Assembly (NCBI GenBank): GCA_039820545.1
Contig: JBCBPW010000001.1
Coordinates: forward strand, 124,001-188,000
Direction of reading: 5' to 3'
Source of the DNA: JALEFZ01 sp039820545
GTDB taxonomy: Bacteria > Bacteroidota > Bacteroidia > J057
Length of the DNA: 64,000 nt
The notes beneath the pieces were generated by a model, which saw nothing but the letters and a program-made list of their open reading frames with translations, did no database searches and was not told where the DNA came from. The translations under genes and the position numbers were made by a program. Shown in pieces: positions 37,229 to 44,909 of this stretch. How positions within the stretch are numbered: the stretch's first letter is position 1; the number at the start of each line of letters is the position of its first letter.

Positions 37229-38557
37229 TTAAGCAGGAATAGGTCCTTCCTTGATTTTCTCGAAGGCTTGCTGAAAGTCTTCTTTCAGATCGTCTATGTG
37301 CTCAATTCCCACAGAGATACGTAGTCCAGTAGGCGATACACCCGCCGCCAACTGCTCAGCCTCGCTCAACTGCTGGTGTGTGGTCGAAGAAGGATGAATA
37401 ATCAATGTCTTCGCATCCCCTACATTGGCGAGATGGCTCACAAGATGTAGGCTATTCACAAAGCGAATGGCGTTTTCACGCGTTCCTTCTAGCTCGATTC
37501 CAAATACCCCTCCAAATCCATTGGTCAGATACTTCTGTGCATGTGCATGATAAGCATGAGAGGGTAGTCCTGTATACTTCACATGTTTTACTTGAGGATG
37601 TGCATCGAACCACTTGGCTAGCTCTAGCGCATTGTCTACTGTACGCTGCACACGAAGCGAGAGTGTCTCTAGTCCTTGTAAAAGTAAAAAGGAGTTGAAA
37701 GGGGAAATCGCAGGTCCAAAATCACGTAAGCCCTCTACACGGCAACGGATCAAGAAAGCGATATTGGGTAGTCCTAGTGGATTATTGGGACCAAAAATCT
37801 CATTGAAAACCAGTCCATGATATCCGTCTGAAGGCTCAGAAAACTGCGGAAACTTACCACTTCCATAATCAAAATTACCTCCATCTACAATGACACCGCC
37901 GATACTGGTACCATGTCCTCCAATCCACTTAGTTGCAGAAGCTGTCACAATGTTGGCCCCATGCTTGAGTGGCTGGCAGAGATAACCACCTGCCCCAAAT
38001 GTGTTATCTACAACCAAGGGAATCCCATACTTTTGACCAAGTGCACCAAGCGCTTCGAAGTCAGGTACACTAAACTCAGGATTGCCCATCGTCTCTACAT
38101 AGATCGCCTTTGTATTTTCATCTATGAGAGGTTCGTAGGAATCTACGTTTACTCCATCTGCAAATCGAACCTCAATTCCCAGTCTCTTGAATGAGACTTT
38201 GAATTGGTTGTAAGTCCCTCCGTACAGATGTGAGCTTGACACAAAATTGTCGCCACTTTGTAATATATTTTGCAGAGCAATGAACTGAGCAGCCTGTCCT
38301 GAGGAAACAGCCAATGCCATAACCCCTCCTTCCAAGGCAGCAATCCGCTTCTCAAAAGCATCACTGGTGGGGTTCATGATACGCGTGTAGATATTTCCAA
38401 ACTCTTTGAGGGCAAAGAGATTGGCTGCGTGGTCACTGTCTTTAAAGGTATAAGAAGTCGTCTGATAAATGGGAACGGCACGAGAACGTGTAGTAGCTTC
38501 TACTTCTTCTTGACCTGCATGTAGTTGCAGCGTCTCAAAACGATAATTTGGGTTCAT
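37229..38557 (-). CDS. metY: O-acetylhomoserine sulfhydrylase (aminocarboxypropyltransferase)
   Basis: 442 residues, PLP-dependent Cys/Met metabolism family of the longer OAH-sulfhydrylase type. It makes homocysteine from O-acetylhomoserine and sulfide. Motifs: L-H-A-G-Q-E (12-17), Q-T-T-S-Y-T-F (32-38), S-S-G-Q-A-A, Y-G-G-T-Y-N-Q (112-118), V-V-D-N-T-F-G-A-G, the Schiff-base Lys210 in S-A-T-K-W-I-G-G-H-G-T, and the C-terminal H-P-S-S-T-T-H-Q-Q. It is the first structural gene after an unusual leader made of an S-box aptamer, a small ORF ending in eight Cys codons and two hairpins. That places control by both SAM and cysteine availability directly on homocysteine synthesis. Confidence 0.95.
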   Translation of the reverse strand: MNPNYRFETLQLHAGQEEVEATTRSRAVPIYQTTSYTFKDSDHAANLFALKEFGNIYTRIMNPTSDAFEKRIAALEGGVMALAVSSGQAAQFIALQNILQSGDNFVSSSHLYGGTYNQFKVSFKRLGIEVRFADGVNVDSYEPLIDENTKAIYVETMGNPEFSVPDFEALGALGQKYGIPLVVDNTFGAGGYLCQPLKHGANIVTASATKWIGGHGTSIGGVIVDGGNFDYGSGKFPQFSEPSDGYHGLVFNEIFGPNNPLGLPNIAFLIRCRVEGLRDFGPAISPFNSFLLLQGLETLSLRVQRTVDNALELAKWFDAHPQVKHVKYTGLPSHAYHAHAQKYLTNGFGGVFGIELEGTRENAIRFVNSLHLVSHLANVGDAKTLIIHPSSTTHQQLSEAEQLAAGVSPTGLRISVGIEHIDDLKEDFQQAFEKIKEGPIPA

Positions 38558-38600
38558 GATGAAATAAATATTAAAATAAAAATATGATACTAAGTTGTGG

Positions 38601-38616
38601 GACGGACAGACCCGTC
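38601..38616 (-). promoter_or_regulatory. Second hairpin of the metY leader
   Basis: GACGG and CCGTC form a 5-bp GC-rich hairpin (6-base loop) between the polycysteine reading frame and metY, 43 bases before the metY start. It has no U tract. Confidence 0.5.
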
Positions 38617-38627
38617 AGGAAGGGATA

Positions 38628-38653
38628 AATGAGTGTAGCAAAGCTACCTCATT
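38628..38653 (-). promoter_or_regulatory. Hairpin directly after the polycysteine reading frame
   Basis: On the minus strand AATGAG-G-TAGC pairs with GCTA-CA-CTCATT around a 2-3-base loop. It begins within the last base of the stop codon of the small ORF, so a ribosome on the last Cys codons would prevent it from forming. Only a weak U stretch (ATTTAT) follows. Confidence 0.55.
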
Positions 38654-38772
38654 CAGCAACAGCAGCAACAACAACAACACGACCAGGGGTTGCTGTAAGC
38701 TGTATAGCAATGTTTTGGAGTAACGGAATGTGACTCGGGAGAAATGTGAGAAAAAATGGGTAATTGAGACAT
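38653..38772 (-). CDS. Polycysteine leader peptide upstream of metY (39 aa)
   Basis: ATG at 38772, stop TGA at 38655-38653; an in-frame TAA lies 12 bases upstream, so this ATG is the start. The peptide begins M-S-Q-L-P-I-F-S-H, has one internal Cys (H-C-Y), and ends N-P-W-S followed by eight consecutive Cys and the stop. The Cys codons are mixed TGT and TGC. It lies in the leader of metY, 14 bases after the S-box aptamer and 95 bases before the metY ATG. Codons near the end (ACAGCAAC) can pair with the Cys run (GTTGCTG), giving a structure a stalled ribosome would disrupt. By analogy with mycobacterial polycysteine uORFs, known cysteine-responsive attenuators, it probably senses charged tRNA-Cys. 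I do not know of a described Bacteroidota example. Confidence 0.75.
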   Translation of the reverse strand: MSQLPIFSHISPESHSVTPKHCYTAYSNPWSCCCCCCCC

Positions 38773-38786
38773 GATTTGATCAGTTT

Positions 38787-38879
38787 ATTATTCCCAAAGG
38801 GCTGGATGGGGCACCATTTCTCTTGGAGAGGGTTGCCAGAGGGTCCTAGAGCCAGTTCTCTCGCCTCGTTCTCAATAAT
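38787..38879 (-). promoter_or_regulatory. SAM-I (S-box) riboswitch aptamer upstream of metY
   Basis: On the minus strand the P1 arms ATTATT (38879-38874) and AATAAT (38792-38787) enclose conserved S-box blocks in the right order: GAGGCGAGAGAACTGGC, then GGCAACC (38837-38831), AAATGGTGCC (about 38819-38810), and a P4 region CATCCAGCCCTTTGG. The core ACTGGC, GGCAACC and GGTGCC elements are unchanged. The aptamer binds S-adenosylmethionine. No terminator hairpin with a U tract follows; the next element is the start of the polycysteine ORF 14 bases later, so the output may act on that ORF. Confidence 0.85.
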
Positions 38880-38915
38880 CTGATTACATCATTCTTTTAG
38901 GTGTGTAATCGCATA

Positions 38916-38943
38916 CAAATATAGAGGAATTTCTCAATTCCAA
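38916..38943 (-). promoter_or_regulatory. Promoter of the metY leader
   Basis: On the minus strand TTGG (38943-38940), a 16-base gap, then TATATTTG (38923-38916) fit the Bacteroidota TTTG/TAnnTTTG promoter. It predicts a transcript start near 38908, about 30 bases before the aptamer and about 350 bases before metY. Confidence 0.7.
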
Positions 38944-39547
38944 TACTTAATTTTTAAAAATCTGTGGGTAGAAGGTCTAAATCTATGTAATCAATTTTCA
39001 GAATGTTGGAGTAATATTCTTTACTTTCCAACACATGAATACACATGCATATAATTTATAATCAACAAGTTAAGCATTAAAAAAAAGCCCTTTTTGTGTA
39101 GAAATATGCGTAGGATGTGCCGAAATCATGAAAGGCAAATTCCGTAATAAAGTGTTCAACCTGCGTAATCTAATACCTAATTAATTTTGAAAAGGTGCGC
39201 GATCTTTGGCTAATTCTATTTGCGTTACTGTACGAGAATGTTTGATGTAAAGAGACACCTAAGTATTTGGACTGTTAGGTTAGAAATTATATTTAATTAG
39301 ACTGGTTTCTATTGACGCTCTATTTTCTTACCCAGAAAGAATTCAATTTTTTGTGTATCTCTACTAGCTGGCATCCTAAGGCCTTAAGTGTTTCATTTAC
39401 AGGTTCTTTCCCTTCATCTCAAGTTGGAACAAATAACCAAATGTTAAAATTTCCTTTGTGAGGTGTATTAATAATTTTTTAAATAAAATGGTGAATTCAC
39501 TATCTTAGATTCTCAACGCAAAATCACATTTTCCAAAAAGGTAGATT
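38944..39547 (+). other. AT-rich intergenic region between divergent metY leader and SprB-repeat gene
   Basis: About 600 bases with no gene-like frame on either strand. AGG lies seven to eight bases before the ATG at 39548. I found no convincing full promoter, although the length and AT-richness suit a regulated, highly expressed downstream gene. Confidence 0.5.
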
Positions 39548-42500
39548 ATGAGAAAAATTTCAACTCTGGTGCTCTTGGCGTTATTGGGCATTTCAGCTGC
39601 TTTTGCTCAAAGCGGTGCGAGAGTGTCTACTCCCAAACTTGATAGCCGTCTCATCCCTGTGGGACAAGACCTCAAGATTCAGGAGCCTGCACTGCAAGAT
39701 GCGCCTCAATCCGAAACGCCTTCTATCCCTAACGGGACGATGATCGGCGAAGCTGTAACAGCTGTAAAAATTGCAGAAGCGAGTAACGCCTTCACTTTCA
39801 TTCTAGCTGACAACAATCAGCTTATCTCCTATCCTAGTACCAACACGGTAGCATTCATCCACCGTCAAAACAACGCCCCCTGTGGATCGACAGTAGGTAC
39901 TGACAATGGTCGATACCGTGCAGTGTACTCTAGTGATGGTGGTTTTACATGGCAAATAAACTCAACGGCGACTAATGACCCTGCGAGTCCTATCGCTACA
40001 GGTTGCTATGGATTCGGTCCACTACAGCCTCTGTACACACAGGTATCTCGTTATCCAAACGCGGTGCTTTTTGACAAGGGTACGGGCGACCTTGCACTTG
40101 CTTACTCTGGTCCTGTTCTCCTTCCTGGATACCCCAACGTATCTGGATGGGATGGTGTCGTAACGGGTGCAGTGGAAGGACTTGTATTGCCAGGTTCTAC
40201 TACAAGTATCTCTGAAGAGTACTACAACGGTGCAAACGACAGTGTATACTTCGCTTACTCTATGACTGAGCGTGTAAACGGTGAGTTCTGGTTTGCTTCT
40301 CGTACATACGATGCAACCAATCAGGCACTTCTCGAAGACTTCAAACTCTTCAAGGGTGTGTATAATAGCACAAATAACACAGTAGATTGGACTGTAGGAG
40401 CGACTATCCGTCCTGACTACTACTTAGGTTTCGATGGTACAGCTACGTTTGCTGGCGGTATTGCCCTTGCCTTTAGCCCCGACGGACAGATTGGTTACCT
40501 TGCTTCTAAAGGTGACTTGGACAACACTGCGGATACAGTGATCTCTGTTTGGACTTCACGTACAGTAGACGGTGGTCTGACTTGGTCTGACGCTGAGGAA
40601 ATCGACATCAACATCTACCCTGGTCTTAGAGACTCTCTACAGTTCTTCACAGACTCTTTGGGTAACTTCACGTCCGTAGGTACGGGTAATGTCGTAGGGC
40701 CTATCGACATGGCAGTAGATAAGAAAGGAAATGCGCACATCATCATCGAGGTTGCAAACACGCAGATCTTCGACAATGGTGTACCTACAGTCAAGGGATA
40801 TACATTCTATCCTGGATTGGAGAAGTATGTATTTGACTTGACAAGAGATGCTTTCGGAGACTGGAACTTGATGTACCTGCGTTTCCAAAACTTCTACTCT
40901 GCATCTATCGGTGGTGCTTCTGCTATCACCAATGATTACTGGGGACAAGTATCTCGTTCTGAAGACGGTAAAGTCGTATTCTTCTCTTGGACAGATACAG
41001 ATCCTGCCAACTCGTCTACAGGTGATCACGACGCACCCGACTTGTGGGGTATGGCTTATGACGTAGACTTGCAGAAGACTACAGATCTTGTAAACTGGAC
41101 AGATGGTGATCCTAACTGGGGTACAAAAGCCATCATGCCTAAGATCGCACCTGTATCTTTCTTCAATGATACATGTACCTACACTGTACCTACAGTGGTT
41201 ATGGATTTGGATGACGGAGAAGCTGGAACACCTGTATTCTTCTGGGCATTCACAGATATCCAGTATGACGGATGTACAGATTTCACAAACGATCCTCAGT
41301 TCTTCTACAACTGTAAGCAAAGCCCGATCACACTTGTACCTACTTCTACTGCCCCTAACTGTGGTGTAGCTGACGGTACAATCTCTATCGCGGCTTCTGG
41401 TGGTCTTGGTTCTTTCTCTTACCAGTGGGATGCCAATGCAGGTAACCAAACAACTTCTGCTGTATCTGGTCTAGGTGCAGGTGTATACACAGTAGTCGTA
41501 ACTGACTCTCTCGGATGTACTCAAGATTTGGAAGTCAACCTTCCAAACCTAGGTGCACCTACCGTAAATATCAGTAGTTCTACCAACGTACAGTGTGCGG
41601 GTGCAGATGACGGTACGGCTACTGCTGCTGTATCTGGTGGTGTAGCTCCTTATACTTATACTTGGGATGATCCACAGGCACAGTCTGCTGCAACAGCAAC
41701 TGGACTTGCTCCTGGCACGTACACAGTCATCGTAACAGATGCAAACTCTTGTGAGAACTTCTCTACTGTAACGATTACGGCTCCTCCTGCGATCAACTTG
41801 AGTGCTTCCGCTGTAGATGCAAACTGTGCAGGTGAAGCTTCTGGCTCTGTCACTTCCTTCGCTTCAGGTGGTACAGGTGTATTGGCTTACGAGTGGAATA
41901 CTAATCCAGTAGCCACTACTGCAGATGTCGCAGGATTAGGTGCAGGTAACTACACAGTAACCATCACAGACGAAAACGGATGTACAGAAGATCAGACGGT
42001 AACCGTAGGTCAGCCCTCTGCTATCCAGGGTTCCTTCATCTCTGCTCCAAATGACCAGCAGATGGCTCCTTACTCTGGTGTCATCGTACCTCAGTTTGCT
42101 GGTGGTGTAGGTAACTACACATACACATTGAACATCGTAGACAGCATCGTTGTCAACGGTACAGATACGACCTTCCTATATGGTACTTCTCTCTTTACAG
42201 ATGTCGCTCAGTCTACATTCACTGGACTGATTGCTTGTAAGTATGAGTTGATCGTAAAGGATGAAAACGGATGTACAGTAACTCAGACTGGGAATGTAGC
42301 TGTCATTGACGATGGAAACGGCAATTTTGGTGCACAGTGTGATCCATTGAAAGTGGTAGAACCTGTAGATACTACAGGTGGCGATACAACTGGTGGTGTG
42401 AATATCGACTTCCTAAATGTAGGATTCGTTAAGATCTACCCCAACCCGACGACTGAAGCATTTACTGTCTCTCTAGAGATGTTGACTGCACAGAATGTCA

Positions 42501-42670
42501 CGCTAGAAGTATTTAGCTACAACGGACAGTTGATCGAGCGCGTAGAAGTGCCTCAGACTGATACTGTCGTACGTACATTTGACTTAGGATCTGCTGCAAA
42601 CGGAATCTATCTGGTGAAAATCAGCACGCCAGAAGGAAGCCGACTGGAAAAGGTCATGATCAGCAAGTAA
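39548..42670 (+). CDS. T9SS-secreted protein with sialidase-like propeller and SprB repeats
   Basis: 1,040 residues. Signal peptide 1-20 (A-F-A-Q). Residues ~90-590 carry BNR-like motifs (S-S-D-G-G-F-T-W, T-V-D-G-G-L-T-W-S-D), suggesting a beta-propeller of the sialidase fold, but I see no catalytic sialidase residues I can trust. From about residue 600 there are three SprB repeats (each with N-C-x-G or Q-C-A-G ... G-G-x-x-x-Y-x-Y-x-W ... L-x-x-G-x-Y-T-V-x-V-T-D ... C), and a fourth degenerate one to about 920. A type A T9SS sorting domain ends the protein (Y-P-N-P-T near 963, N-G-I-Y-L-V-K-I). SprB repeats are known from the gliding adhesin of Flavobacterium. Codons are strongly biased to GGT, GTA, GCT, TCT and CGT compared with neighbours, which suggests high expression. 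Confidence 0.85.
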   Translation: MRKISTLVLLALLGISAAFAQSGARVSTPKLDSRLIPVGQDLKIQEPALQDAPQSETPSIPNGTMIGEAVTAVKIAEASNAFTFILADNNQLISYPSTNTVAFIHRQNNAPCGSTVGTDNGRYRAVYSSDGGFTWQINSTATNDPASPIATGCYGFGPLQPLYTQVSRYPNAVLFDKGTGDLALAYSGPVLLPGYPNVSGWDGVVTGAVEGLVLPGSTTSISEEYYNGANDSVYFAYSMTERVNGEFWFASRTYDATNQALLEDFKLFKGVYNSTNNTVDWTVGATIRPDYYLGFDGTATFAGGIALAFSPDGQIGYLASKGDLDNTADTVISVWTSRTVDGGLTWSDAEEIDINIYPGLRDSLQFFTDSLGNFTSVGTGNVVGPIDMAVDKKGNAHIIIEVANTQIFDNGVPTVKGYTFYPGLEKYVFDLTRDAFGDWNLMYLRFQNFYSASIGGASAITNDYWGQVSRSEDGKVVFFSWTDTDPANSSTGDHDAPDLWGMAYDVDLQKTTDLVNWTDGDPNWGTKAIMPKIAPVSFFNDTCTYTVPTVVMDLDDGEAGTPVFFWAFTDIQYDGCTDFTNDPQFFYNCKQSPITLVPTSTAPNCGVADGTISIAASGGLGSFSYQWDANAGNQTTSAVSGLGAGVYTVVVTDSLGCTQDLEVNLPNLGAPTVNISSSTNVQCAGADDGTATAAVSGGVAPYTYTWDDPQAQSAATATGLAPGTYTVIVTDANSCENFSTVTITAPPAINLSASAVDANCAGEASGSVTSFASGGTGVLAYEWNTNPVATTADVAGLGAGNYTVTITDENGCTEDQTVTVGQPSAIQGSFISAPNDQQMAPYSGVIVPQFAGGVGNYTYTLNIVDSIVVNGTDTTFLYGTSLFTDVAQSTFTGLIACKYELIVKDENGCTVTQTGNVAVIDDGNGNFGAQCDPLKVVEPVDTTGGDTTGGVNIDFLNVGFVKIYPNPTTEAFTVSLEMLTAQNVTLEVFSYNGQLIERVEVPQTDTVVRTFDLGSAANGIYLVKISTPEGSRLEKVMISK

Positions 42671-42694
42671 TTTCCTTAGGGAAATGACATATAT

Positions 42695-42730
42695 AAAGGG
42701 CTGCCCCGTAACTTGGGGTAGCCCTTTTCC
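42695..42730 (+). terminator. Strong intrinsic terminator after the SprB-repeat gene
   Basis: A 13-bp stem AAAGGGCTGCCCC (42695-42707) and GGGGTAGCCCTTT (42715-42727) with one G-T pair and a 7-base loop, followed by TTCCTTTCT. It lies 24 bases past the stop. Confidence 0.92.
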
Positions 42731-42764
42731 TTTCTAAGACTACACGCTCAGACCTTTAACCATT

Positions 42765-43217
42765 ATGAAAGATCTTTTGCTAGAATTATTCAAATACTAC
42801 GACGAGGCCAATCGTCTATATCTTGAGCATTTGAAGCCTATCCCTTCCTCCTCTCGCATGCAAGAACTCATGGACCATATCGTCAATGCACATGCCGTAT
42901 GGCTAGACCGAATGGAAGATTCTGAGATGCAAGCCAGTCCATGGAGGCGACACAGCCAAGAGGAAAGAATCACCTTACACACCCAATTGATGGAAAGGAC
43001 AGCCTCATTTATTTCTTCAACAGATCTTACACACTCCTTTCGATATAAAAATACAAAGGGAAATACATTTGAAAATACCTTCAATCAAGTCCTATTCCAC
43101 ATTGTCAACCACGGCACACATCACCGAGGACAGATCAACTTACTCCTCAAGCGAGAGAATCTTCCTACACTTGTCAATGACTATATCTTCTACAGAAGGG
43201 AGATTTTGGACATGTGA
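42765..43217 (+). CDS. DinB-family four-helix protein
   Basis: 150 residues, usual for DinB/YfiT-like proteins. It shows the three metal-ligand histidines in the expected places: His42/H-A-V-W-L-D-R near the second helix, and the last helix N-H-G-T-H-H-R-G-Q-I near 115-124. L-F-x-Y-Y-D-E-A-N in helix 1 is also typical. Members bind a divalent metal and some act as thiol-dependent transferases, but most, this one included, have no known substrate. It begins after a strong terminator. Confidence 0.85.
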   Translation: MKDLLLELFKYYDEANRLYLEHLKPIPSSSRMQELMDHIVNAHAVWLDRMEDSEMQASPWRRHSQEERITLHTQLMERTASFISSTDLTHSFRYKNTKGNTFENTFNQVLFHIVNHGTHHRGQINLLLKRENLPTLVNDYIFYRREILDM

Positions 43218-43388
43218 ATGAACCATGGATCTAAACAATCTCTCTATTCATTTACTTATTTATGCGTCGCTTATCGTTTCATCTTGCTATGTTTGAGTTA
43301 TTTGGGTGTTCCAACAACGATACTGCCATTATTTCGTAGCAGTCTTAGAGAGAGGGAACACATATATACAAGGTTTGATCACACCTAA
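43218..43388 (+). CDS. Possible 56-residue small protein filling the DinB-MATE gap
   Basis: The frame begins with ATG right after the DinB stop codon (TGA-ATG) and ends with TAA overlapping the MATE start (TAATG). The predicted peptide has a hydrophobic centre (F-I-L-L-C-L-S-Y-L-G) and a charged C-terminal end. The exact tiling between two genes is suggestive of translational coupling. A frame this long can arise by chance, there is no ribosome-binding signal, and I recognise no family. Confidence 0.25.
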   Translation: MNHGSKQSLYSFTYLCVAYRFILLCLSYLGVPTTILPLFRSSLREREHIYTRFDHT

Positions 43389-44797
43389 TGGGAAAAGAAT
43401 CTAGAGCAACACTTACCGAGGGACCAATCGGAATCCAGCTGACAAAATTGACCATTCCCATGGTATTTGGGATCTTCAGCATGGTCGCCTTCAACTTGGT
43501 CGATAGTTTTTTTGTAGGAAGGCTGGGAACAGTAGAGTTGGCCGCTCTGGGTTATACCATTCCTGTCGTCATGGTCTTGGGTGCGATTGGGATGGGCATG
43601 AGTACAGGTGCATCAGCCGTGATCTCGCGTGCCATTGGAGAAGGTGACCAATCCAAAGTAAGACGTCTTACCGTAGACAGCTTGATTTTGGGCTGTATCT
43701 TCGCAGGAACCTTTGTTTTCTTTGGTCTGCTTACAATTGATCCCCTTTTCATTCAACTCGGAGCAGATGAAAGTACCCTTCCGCTTATCCACCAATACAT
43801 GGAGATCTGGTACATAGGCGTCGTCTTCGTCATTGTACCCTTCGTCGGCAATAGTGCCATTCGTGCAGCGGGTGATACGCTGACACCTGCTGTGATCATG
43901 ATGAGTATGGTAGGATTGAATGTCCTGTTGGACTGGGTCTTGATTTTTGGTATAGGTCCCTTTCCAGAGTTGGGCTTCCAAGGTGCGGCAATTGCAACTG
44001 TTTTTGCACGGGCACTCTCCCTAGTCATCGGTGTGACGGTCCTGTATCGCAAAGACATGCTGACCTTTCAGATACCCAATCTCACAGAGGCTGTGGCTTC
44101 CTGGAAGAGTATCCTATACATAGGGCTTCCCGCCGCAGGCACCAATCTGGTTGTCCCTATGACCACGGCTTTGATCACAGGGATGGTATCTGCTTATGGT
44201 CCTGAGGCTGTAGCTGCCTTGGGCGTATCTGCACGAGTCGATCTGTTTGCCATCATGGTCGTCGTAGCTCTTTCCTCTGTCTTGAGTCCTTTCGTAGGTC
44301 AAAATCTCGGCGCAAAAAAAGCAAATCGCCTATTGTCAGGGATCAATATGAGCCAACGATTCGGAATCCTTTGGGGACTCGGAATGTGTGGGGTTCTCTA
44401 CCTAAGCAGAAATTTTATCGGAGGCATTTTCTCAGAAGATCCGAAGACAGTCGAGTATATTGCCCTCTGGCTGAGTATTGCGCCCTTGGGATATGCAGCT
44501 CGCTGTCTCTATGCGCTCGACAATACCATCCTCAACGTCCTGAAACAACCCTTGATTGCATCTATCATTACGGTTACTATGATGGGCGTGATCTACCTCC
44601 CCATCGCTTACTTAGGTTCTACTTTTTTTGGCATAGAAGGGATTTTTGCGGCAAATGCCATCACCTATGTATATGGAGGTGCATTTTCTTACTTCATGGT
44701 CAAGAAATTTCTCCAAAAACAGTTTCAATCTTGGAAGCGCGAAGCAGCAGCATCTGAAACTGTGGCCCCAAATACAGCTCAGCCCGCAACTAGTTAA
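43388..44797 (+). CDS. MATE-family efflux transporter
   Basis: 469 residues with about twelve membrane segments in two similar halves, as expected of a MATE antiporter exporting cationic drugs or metabolites with Na+ or H+. The N-terminal signature L-T-I-P-M-V-F-G-I-F-S-M-V-x-F-N-L-V-D-S-F-F-V-G-R-L-G is typical of the NorM/DinF branch, and the equivalent second-half start A-A-G-T-N-L-V-V-P-M-T is near residue 245. The C-terminal 20 residues are soluble and Ala/Thr-rich. No regulator adjoins. Substrate cannot be read from sequence. Confidence 0.92.
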   Translation: MGKESRATLTEGPIGIQLTKLTIPMVFGIFSMVAFNLVDSFFVGRLGTVELAALGYTIPVVMVLGAIGMGMSTGASAVISRAIGEGDQSKVRRLTVDSLILGCIFAGTFVFFGLLTIDPLFIQLGADESTLPLIHQYMEIWYIGVVFVIVPFVGNSAIRAAGDTLTPAVIMMSMVGLNVLLDWVLIFGIGPFPELGFQGAAIATVFARALSLVIGVTVLYRKDMLTFQIPNLTEAVASWKSILYIGLPAAGTNLVVPMTTALITGMVSAYGPEAVAALGVSARVDLFAIMVVVALSSVLSPFVGQNLGAKKANRLLSGINMSQRFGILWGLGMCGVLYLSRNFIGGIFSEDPKTVEYIALWLSIAPLGYAARCLYALDNTILNVLKQPLIASIITVTMMGVIYLPIAYLGSTFFGIEGIFAANAITYVYGGAFSYFMVKKFLQKQFQSWKREAAASETVAPNTAQPATS

Positions 44798-44909
44798 TCA
44801 GGAATAGATTTTCACCCTTTTTTATAAAAAGCCTGACTTTCAACAATTTCAGTCAACGCTTTACGTCTGTAGTTCTATCATCTCATTCACTGCTTCACTC
44901 TCTTAGAAA

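Noticed and set aside
38653..38680. The TGT/TGC run upstream of metY as a mere trinucleotide microsatellite.
   Set aside because: The codons mix TGT and TGC, and the run sits in frame at the end of an ORF with its own ATG and immediate stop, in a sulfur-gene leader directly after an S-box. A chance microsatellite would not explain this setting, although conservation was not tested.
40637..41449. 270-codon open frame on the minus strand inside the SprB-repeat gene.
   Set aside because: It is a by-product of the strongly biased codon use of the plus-strand gene. The predicted protein is Cys/Arg-rich and unlike any family.
41344..42010. SprB repeats as proof that this gene is sprB itself.
   Set aside because: SprB of Flavobacterium is far larger. 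Shared repeats show relatedness of domains only, so no gene symbol is given.
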